A stretch of DNA of 64,000 nucleotides, taken from Elysia crispata (Eukaryota > Mollusca > Gastropoda > Plakobranchidae). The notes under the pieces were generated by a model that had not been told where the DNA came from, ran no database searches, and saw only the letters and a program-made list of their open reading frames with translations. The stretch is from the NCBI GenBank assembly GCA_033675545.1, contig JAWDGP010007341.1:443501-507500 (forward strand). The letters are read 5' to 3'. A program made the position numbers and the translations under genes. Below, piece by piece: positions 55,963-64,000 of the stretch (the first letter of the stretch is position 1; each line of letters begins with the position of its first letter).

Positions 55963-57360
55963 AATGAATGCATGTATCATGCTGATTCTATTGTGTTCTT
56001 CCTGAAAAAAAAAAATATGTACATACAAAATGTGGTGAGTTCAAGAAAAAAGTGAGCAATAAATAGTTTCAATGAAAAGTTTATTGTTGTGTTTTTATAT
56101 ACTATCAGTTCATCATTTTTGATTGAGCTTATTAATCTTTGTAAATCGGTATTATTTTTAAAAGCCATTGTCAAATGTCAAAGTTAAACTTGAGTATAAG
56201 AATTAAATGAGTGTTTTGATAAGGTATACATGACTTTGTCTTTGCTACTGATCGCTACATTATCAGCAGTTCTATAAGTGTTACAGAGGTAAAAAAAAAA
56301 AAAAAAGAACTCCACTTACAATTGACACTTATGAAATTGTATTTTCTCATTTTATCTTCAAAACTGTGCATTTATAAGTTTTAAAGATTTTTTTATTGCA
56401 AATGGAAGTTTGCTAACCTCGTAAATCCACAATTTTTTTGTTATGCCCTGCTCAGCTAGTATAGCTACTCGGTAAATATAAGAAAGATCTGACGAATTTC
56501 TGTATCAGTTATGAGTGTAAGAGCTAAACTTGCATCTTAATTATACAGTTAAATTTGAACATTCAAATCTAGTGAATTTTATAAATGTCTCATTTTCAAC
56601 AATCGCGGTTCAAATTGTCATCTGCATGTATCGCATCAAATTTTGGCATTCTGGATAAACCAAGTACTTGTATGATCTCCACTTTCTGCAGCAGACAAAG
56701 CAAAAAGGAGAAGACTGTGTGCAATATTAGATTTTACATTCTTGTGATCTTAGTTCTAAAAACACTCAGCAGAATCATGAGATGGAGGCATAGCTCAACC
56801 TGAAGGAGTTAACTGCAAAGTTTCTCTAGAACGTGTATATCATAGTACATGTGTTTCTGTATTATCAAAATGGTCTTCCACCGAACTTGAAGCCGGCTTT
56901 CATAAAGGAAAACAAATCTTTGATAGTTTATTATGGGCCATTATTAACGATGCTACTGCTCATTTTACCAAAGTGGTAAAGGCGCAGCTGCCATCCAGCT
57001 TCACAGAAAATGAAAAAAAAAATGCAAATTATGTACCCAGTACGGTAAAATGAAAACTTTTGGATGGAAATATGAATTTATACAATAAAAAAAATGAATT
57101 GTATGAGAGTCAAATGACTTATTTTTCCCTATCATAAAGTGATCTTTTGAAAGACCACATGATCTGTCTAGTACAATTACATGGGCTATACAAAAGCAGT
57201 TCTAATATCTTCTCAAGGGTTTAGATATGCCAGAGGCTATACTCTGGCTTATTGGCAGGCAGGAATGAGTGCTTCTGTCTATCTCTGTGACTGTTAATAT
57301 CTCAATCGAGTCAATGTCTTCCTCTCTTTCTTTGCTTACCCATTTTGTCTTCCCAGTGGT

Positions 57361-57362
<2 letters not shown>

Positions 57363-57452
<90 letters not shown>
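57363..57452. repeat. (CT)n microsatellite
   Basis: About 45 uninterrupted CT units. Confidence 0.98.
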
Positions 57453-57457
<5 letters not shown>

Positions 57458-60400
57458 ATTGTGTATCCTTTCTAAGTTGGGACTATTAATATTATCAAGG
57501 ATTAAATTATGTACGGGAGAGCGAGTTTAAGTACTCAGAGTATTCTAAGACATCATAAAATAACAGCAAAGGTTTAGAAGAAAAAAAAACCCATAAAATT
57601 ATGTATTATGTCATCCTTAGTGGAGACTGGGGGTGTATTTTTCTAAGTGTCCCCCTTTGCTTCTCTTGTAAGATTTGTTGGAAATGAGCAAGGCAGATAT
57701 TAACGCAGATTACAGAGTAATCGTAAAGAATGAAAGTTATAAGGAAAAAAAGTCACCAAATTTATAGTGACTTCTTTAAAATGAGCACATTGCCTCTATT
57801 AGAAAAAAAAAAAAAGATTTTATAAACTAAGATTGACATATAATGAAGCACCGAAAAGGGCTCCAAATTGTTGGTACATGTATGTATATTAGAGAGAGAG
57901 AGAGAGATTAAAGATTACATGGTTGTACTTGTGTCCATCTTCAAGGTTGGTAACGTAAACTAACACTATCATGGCGAAGGAAGAAGCTGAACTTATAGGT
58001 TTATATTATTTTTCATAAGAAACTGTCTTTTGAGAGACACGTTTTTAAACTTCAAATTTAAATTAAAATTTTAAAATGCCCTAAACTTTTTTCGTGTTGT
58101 GGGCTCTAATGACTGTGGCACTGCCAAGCGCATTCAGCTCAAATTCTACCAGTCCCAGACTTGTGAGTTTCACTTTGGATCCACAAAAAGCATCTCCTAA
58201 ACAGCTTGACGCAGATCACCACCAACACCTGCCAATTGTCTAGTGAATTTTTTTGTACAAGACCATTCAGAGGCAGATAAACCATGTTTGGAACTATGTC
58301 GCCCAAAATTATGGATGAATTATTTAAATCAAATCCGTTGCTGAAAACACGTTTGGAAAATGTTAGGTTCACTCCGTTCAAAGTTCTTTGACAAATCTAA
58401 AACTTAACCACCCTTTGGCTCACCTAGGCTCACCTAAACACAGATTTTGCAGACAAAAAAAAAATATGTGAAACAATTCAAACGTGAAGCGAATCCTTCC
58501 CCATGATGAGCAGGCCAATCTCAATTTTGATACAGTATTTCACTCTCTTTAAGAACACAAATGAAACAATTTTTTTTACAGGAACTTGCATAGCTCCAAG
58601 AAAGACATATCTCAAGCTTTCATTCACAGTCCACTCTGATGGATCTGAGTGTGAACAGGGAATGGCAATAGGTCGTAAGACTTCCACACTTTTCAGGGAG
58701 GTAAATTCATGTAAATTACACTACAGGTTATCTAAAAGAGCTTGAAATGTACAAAAAATCAAATCTGATCCTTAGAAAATGATAAATATTGATATTGGGA
58801 AAACAACTATCGGCATTACAATTTTTTTGTGTCCAGATGTCCCTTACTCAATCTTAAAGAGATTTGTTTCTAGAAAAACATATAGATGTGCATTGATGCT
58901 GGAATTAGATATAACTGGTATCTCAGAGACGGGAGCCTTGAAACCACCGTTGTTGTTGGACTGGGCTTGTAAAACCCTCTCTTCAAATAACCTTCTATCT
59001 TAACGTTTATATCAGATAATTGAATTGCATTGAATTTTGATGTTTGAGACTTCAACTGACCCACATTAGGCCTTGTTAAAGGATAAAGCCTACAGACGAG
59101 ACGTAAGTTGACCCAAAAAGGCCACCTGTAAAGTCAAGTCTTGCGCACAGATGAAACAAGATGAAGAAAATGCAAATATAGATCTGCATTCAGACCCTTG
59201 TTGAAAGTAAGAGACCGCCTACTCTTGAATGTTCAAAAAAAGTCGAAATCACTTGCTGCTCTGTATATTAGAAATTTTATAGGATCCTTTTTTTGTGGGC
59301 ACAATGATAAAAATTTTTTTTCCATTGGGTCAGTCAAATTAAGTAATGTTGATTTATGTTCAGGTAAAAAAAAACACGAATTTTTTTTTTTTTTTGGTTT
59401 TGTAATTAGTAGCAATTTAACTACATGTAATTTATAGTCTAGTTATGGGCCTATGGAGCCCTATTTAAATTGAAGTCCCGATTTAAAGAAAATTTTAGAT
59501 CTAGATCAAGAAGTCGACATATTGGACTTGCCGATACATCTTAAGAATAAAAATTATTGTGTAACTAGGTCGAAGTTTATTAGATCTAACCACTTGTCAA
59601 ATTCATAATCACGTTTAGAAGTTCCACTGATTACAGGAGATTTAAGACTTAATAGATTGAACACTTGCCACAGGAAAAGGCTACGAATCGGAGACATTAT
59701 GGCCGTGAACATAATTATGCCTCACAAAACTCGTTTTTTGTTTTTTTTAGAACTACCTGTGTATCATCATAGATGAAATATCGCCTAAAAAAGGAATTAA
59801 CAATTATCCCGTGACTAAGTTGCCAGTCCAAACAATAAACGAGTTTGCATAAAGCTGGTAGGCGCTACTTCGAGTGCATTTATTCTGTATTCCGCAAAAT
59901 CATGATCGACAAACACGAAATTTTGTGGGAATCGCAAATTATGCGGCCGCACTGGCAGCGTTTTTCTGTTGGGGCCTGCAATGACACATGAAAGCTATCA
60001 GATGTCTCTTTTGAAGCAGAATATGTAAAAGCAATATGAGAAATAGGTCCAAAGAAACCAGGAATTTTCAGGTATTGTTTTTAAAAATAATGAATTAGTG
60101 TCTTCTTTTATTCAGAAATAGGCCTATATTATCTTTTTACAGACTTTTGGCGTGTTTTGAAAGAGATTTACTATCACTATAGTTCATTCAATTTTTCACC
60201 CAAACTATACCTACAGATCCATATGCAAGCATTATTCACCGTTCAAATAAACAGGTATGGAAAACACCATCTCGGACAAAGGAAAGCAAACATTAACAAA
60301 TTTTTCCCACAGATCCTTTTAATATCTATAAAATGTAAAAAAAAAAAAAAAAAAAAAAATAAAAAAAAACTTGGGACATTTAAAATCTTCTCATAATGAT

Positions 60401-61025
60401 ATACATAGTCGCATTGCTACAAGTCTCCTGTAAAGCGACATTTTGGAAATTTTACAGGATGGACAAAAAATGTCAGAAATTTTCTTTTGACAGATCTCGC
60501 TTGCACCTTAATAGCAATTGATCAGTCCGCAAAGATAAATATATAGATTTTCTCTCACATTCCACTAAATTTATCTTAAATAGTCGATGTTTTACGAACC
60601 AAATTGCCAATTAAAGAAATATGTAACCAAATATTTTCACGACGAAGACTCCGGCAAGGGTCAGTTACTGGATTTACCACTGGAAAATTTCTGAGCAAGA
60701 CTTCTGTACATTTCAGTTTCCGGAATTTCCCACTCAAATCCGATTTAAAACAGAAGCACATTACAGCCTCTGTTAGTTACAGGATTTTTGTATTAGGAAT
60801 TTTAGTACCAAGAACAGAGAAAAAATCGTCGCGATGAAGTGAATAAAACAAAGTTAGCCTTAGAGAAAAAGAAAAGCAAATATTGAAAAGTATGAAACAG
60901 GATAGAGCAAAAATCAACCGATCGACAAGGAAATATTACAATTTTGCGCCGCACTTGCAGTTGTGCCAGTGAAATCTAAATTAACGCTGTAATTATATGT
61001 ATCAGGACTAAAACGGTTTGTTTTA

Positions 61026-61756
61026 ATGCTTCAACGAATTAACAACAGCGCACTTCCCAAGCAGTTAAGATGTCGGAAAACCAAAGCCAGGTTCAAAACC
61101 ACATTGATGAGAAAATCAACACTGAGGTGTCAGACGAAGAATTCCGATAGCTCACCAATGATAAACGCCAGTAGATTAATTTTCCACCACCAAGCACAAA
61201 CGATCAATGGGAAGCTCTGGATAGCGAAACAGTCGTATCAAGTTCATCGGAAAGAGCACTTTGGAGCACAAACTTACAACTTTCGGTGACGTTATCTATC
61301 AGACATGTCTAAATATCTTCGGGGCCAAACAGAACCAAGTCATAGAACCTAAAAAAAGTAGAAGGCAACGTGAGATAGAAACTCTGCGCAAACAGAAGAA
61401 TACATAAGGAAACAGATGAAATCAGCGAGTGAAGAAGTGAAAATTGGGCCGGAGGAACTTTGGTGAGGTTTGAAGGCGAGACACTCAGCTCTGAGCAGAG
61501 CAGAATCCGCAAGGAAGAGAAGAAGTCAAAGAAAAAAATAACCAAGAACGCTTCTTCAAAGATCCATTTCAGTTCGCAAAACAACTCTTCCAGCAACCAA
61601 GATCAGGTTCCGTTTCAATACACAAAAAACAACTGGAGTCCAATCAGAAGAAAACATTATTCTGACCCAGGCAGAGAAATACCTCAAAGTGAATCTGTAG
61701 GTCTGGTGAGGCCATCTATCCCGGAGAAAAATTTAATAACAAATCACCAAGCTTGA
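61026..61756 (+). pseudogene. N-terminal ORF remnant of the LINE
   Basis: Two charged, Ser/Lys-rich open segments (61026-61289 and 61460-61756) lie in different frames, upstream of the RT pieces and in the right order. They resemble the low-complexity linker before the RT in this element class. No N-terminal zinc finger is visible. Confidence 0.5.
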
Positions 61757-62099
61757 ACAAAATCAATGCAGTAGTCCAAACGTTCTAAAGCGGTTGCACA
61801 AAGCTTTTCCAGGAGCACAAGTGAGCAATGGATGTCTGCTGATGGAGTTTATACCCCCAAGAAGCAAAATTCGACTGAAGTCAATCAGTTTCGACCAATT
61901 TCGCTGTTGAACATAAAAAGAAAGAGTGATCATTAATCGTCTCAGTCATGGCATCCTGCTTAACAAAATATGTCACTGAAAATGGGTACATAAATACATC
62001 GGTCCAGAAAGGAGGCATCCTTTGATGACCTTTGATGACATGCAACGATGACCTGGAAAGCCATTTAAAAGGCTAGATCGAAAAAAACTTAACCTTGAC

Positions 62100-62421
62100 G
62101 TCATTTGAGTGGACCTGGCAAATGCTTACGGATCGGTACCACACCCATTGATTCAGCTGGCCCTAAGGATGTACCATGTCCCGGAGGTTATACAAGTGAT
62201 GCTAGATGGCTATTTCAGCGGTTTCCGGATGAGGTTCTCGACTAACAGTCACACCACAGGCTGGATCAACTTGGATATTGGAATCACCATGGGCTGTGCG
62301 ATATCACCAATCCTGTTCCTCGTGGCTATGGAAGTCATATTGAAAGCAGCAGAAGGAAACGCAGGCTCGGCAAATCTAGGTGGTTTGATCCATGCTCACT
62401 TTGAAGGCGATCATGGATGAT
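62100..62421 (+). pseudogene. Reverse transcriptase core remnant of the LINE
   Basis: Motif A region reads DLANAYGSVPHPLIQLAL. Motif B region reads GITMGCAISPILFLV, the G-x3-G-C-x2-SP-x-LF pattern. The catalytic box of motif C (MDD, 62413-62421) is present but in a different frame from motifs A and B, so a frameshift separates them. An in-frame stop ends the first frame at 62420. Confidence 0.85.
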
Positions 62422-63207
62422 ACCACCATAATATTTACAAATTAAGACGAACCACACCAATGCCAGAGCACCTCGACGTCTTAATGGCACTATGTAGGAC
62501 GGAATTCAAACTAAAGAAGCCTCGTAGTCTCACAGTTAGAAAATGTAACATAGATGCGACGACGATGTTCACAGTAGCCATTCAGTAGATTCAAAGTGTG
62601 GTGCCTACAGCTTATGCTAATCTCGAAGCTCCCCTTGCCACTCCTGGTCCATGAGGTCTGCTCAACTAGAGTTGACGCAATAGAGGCTAAGAACAATAAA
62701 TTCACCAGCAGATAGTTAGGGGGTACCTCCGGGTCTCACAGATGTGGCAATGTACTGCCATAAAGCAAAGCTGCGACTCACACCAAAATCCACCTCGGAA
62801 GAATATAAATGTGGTAAAAGTTAGAGGATTCCGAGGACCCGGTTGTAAGGACAGTACAACCGACCATAAAGACGGGTAGGAAACGGAAAGATCCCGAAGT
62901 CGTAGACAAAGCCAAAAAGTGCCTTAAGGTTAAGGAAGTGATTAGTCAAACTCAAACTTGCCACAAAGGGTCATCTACAGCAAAGTGGTGGTCAAATGCA
63001 GAAGGGAAAGAGAAAAGAGACATGATTATCAATAAGATACGGCTCTATGAAGATTCCAGAAGGATCCAGAAAGCAGTTCCGCATCCGCAACAGGGCTAAC
63101 TTGTATAATACCCTACAGAAACCCCTCACGTAGAATGACATCTGGCATCATGGTGCCACTTCGAATCAGCTTTCTCATCAAATCAGTATAATCTCCTGCC
63201 CTGCAAC

Positions 63208-63437
63208 GCAAATCTGGTACGGTGGGTAAAGAAATAGGATCCCTCTTGTCCGCTATGTCAAGGCAGGCAGACCACAGGGCATGTCTTGAGATCTTCTAAA
63301 ATCGCCCTCTCACAGGGGCGATACACATGGAGGCATAATAGATTCTTTCAAGAACTTGCCGCAATCATAAGCACGACTAAAGGGGAGACTACCCTCCCTA
63401 AAACCATCTCATTGCTATTCATCAGAGAGAGGCGCTA
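63208..63437 (+). pseudogene. Zinc-knuckle region remnant of the LINE
   Basis: The open segment reads SCPLCQGRQTTGHVLRSSK and continues RYTWRHNRFFQELAAI. It keeps C-x2-C and a His, but the expected final Cys is Ser. It is not in the frame of the downstream nuclease. Confidence 0.7.
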
Positions 63438-63457
63438 AGTCATGGCACGGAAGATCG

Positions 63458-63913
63458 GTGAAGATAACAAATCAGAGGAAATGTCTAGTAGACGATTGTG
63501 ACGATTGGGATGTTTCAGCACACCTTCCAGAATGGGACAGTCATGCTAGTATAATCAAAGAAACAAGAATTAGGCCTGATATCGTGATCCATTTAGCTTC
63601 CCCACAACAACTGATCATGGTGCGGCTAATAATTTCATAAGAAAACAGAATGGAAGAGGCCCACATCTACAAAAGAGAGAAATACCTAATCCTGACCAAA
63701 GAGCTAGATGATGCTGGCAACAAAGCTGTAGTGATGCCCGTTGAGGTTGGTGCCAAAGGATTCATAGAGTCATCAGTCTACGATCTACTGACTAAGCTCT
63801 CAATTTGTGGCAACAAAAGATCAAAAACTCTAAAGTTACTGGCTGAAATAGCGGAAAACAGTACCCGCTGGATCTGGAGCAGGAGAAATGAGAGGTTCCT
63901 TCATAAGGATTAA
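63458..63913 (+). pseudogene. Restriction-like endonuclease remnant of the LINE
   Basis: One frame runs from CDDWDVSAHLPEWD through RPDIVIH, LIMVRLIIS, a TAA stop at 63638-63640, and on through KREKYLILTKELDDAG and VEVGAKGF to LHKD. PD and the later K-x2-KY are kept. The catalytic Glu expected in the strand after PD is Arg here, and the stop follows shortly, so the nuclease is dead twice over. Confidence 0.82.
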
Positions 63914-64000
63914 AAATGCTCTAAATATTGCGAGACCAGTTGACGAAGTTGTATAGTGCCTGGATTAGCAATCCATTCAAGATAAGGGTGTGGGTGCGAT

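Larger units (their letters stand above)
50762..60950. other. ZFC3H1 3' UTR and downstream intergenic region
   Basis: About 10 kb with no frame I accept as a gene. The ZFC3H1 3' UTR begins at 50762. A consensus donor (ACA|GTAAGT, exon end 51298) lies 537 nt past the stop, so the 3' UTR may be spliced. AATAAA hexamers occur near 52258, 55449 and 57088, but I cannot choose between them. Microsatellites: TTA/ATC at 55082-55265, (TA)n at 55911-55950, (CT)n at 57363-57452, and poly-A or poly-T tracts near 59380 and 60340. Short frames near 58139-59064 show no family resemblance. Confidence 0.6.
60960..64000 (+). mobile_element. Decayed non-LTR retrotransposon with REL-endonuclease (truncated by window end)
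   Basis: Fragments of one long ORF appear in order on the + strand in shifting frames. They are a charged N-terminal part (about 61050-61756), a piece before the reverse transcriptase (FRPISLLN near 61890), the RT core (62100-62421), a CPLC knuckle (63247-63270) and a restriction-like endonuclease (63458-63913). The arrangement RT, then CCHC-like knuckle, then PD-(D/E)xK nuclease is that of REL-endo LINEs (R2/NeSL/CRE-type superclade). Numerous stops and frameshifts show it is inactive. The 5' boundary is a guess and the 3' end lies outside the window. Confidence 0.8.

Noticed and set aside
58139..59064. Several 60-80 codon frames on both strands
   Set aside because: No recognisable domain and conflicting frames; one short exon-like piece is kept only as a low-interest finding.

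Overview
The window looks like nuclear DNA of an animal. It is AT-rich, has no operons, and has short exons separated by GT-AG introns. Microsatellites are abundant, and there are decayed fragments of LINE, Tc1/mariner-like and possibly piggyBac-like transposons. The style (long in-phase trinucleotide arrays, low gene density, a REL-endonuclease LINE) suggests a lophotrochozoan, most likely a gastropod mollusc. That placement is an inference from texture, not from a marker gene.

Layout. (1) 1-1603, + strand: the 3' end of an unrecognised gene with a fibronectin-III-like exon and a long last exon. (2) 1604-7773: intergenic. (3) 7774-12643, - strand: a five-exon gene for a 198-residue calcineurin-B-like EF-hand protein. 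Its predicted first coding exon holds only the ATG, and the joined N-terminus reads MGNAAS, an N-myristoylation signal like that of calcineurin B. A compound triplet repeat of about 650 bp lies in its last intron. (4) 12644-15281: the head-to-head intergenic region, with a second large compound microsatellite. (5) 15282-50761, + strand: the dominant gene, an orthologue of ZFC3H1, the scaffold of the nuclear PAXT exosome-targeting connection. I assembled it as 36 coding exons with consistent phases, giving about 2,885 residues: an acidic start, a long disordered Pro/Ser/Arg-rich centre, coiled coils, the C-x7-C-x4-C-x3-H zinc finger and a C-terminal HAT-repeat array. (6) 50762-about 60950: 3' UTR and intergenic DNA with microsatellites and no convincing gene. 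(7) About 60950-64000, + strand: a decayed non-LTR retrotransposon with reverse transcriptase and restriction-like endonuclease remains. It runs off the window.

The three cellular genes have no evident functional link. ZFC3H1 is a nuclear RNA-surveillance factor, the EF-hand protein is probably a membrane-associated Ca2+-signalling adaptor, and the first gene is probably extracellular. I found no CRISPR array, rRNA or tRNA. Nothing supports a wholly new biological system. The most unusual items are the split-start myristoyl exon, the intronic GAA-rich compound repeat, the overlapping uORF and alternative exon-1 donor of ZFC3H1, a hammerhead-like core motif, and a duplicated branch-point segment.
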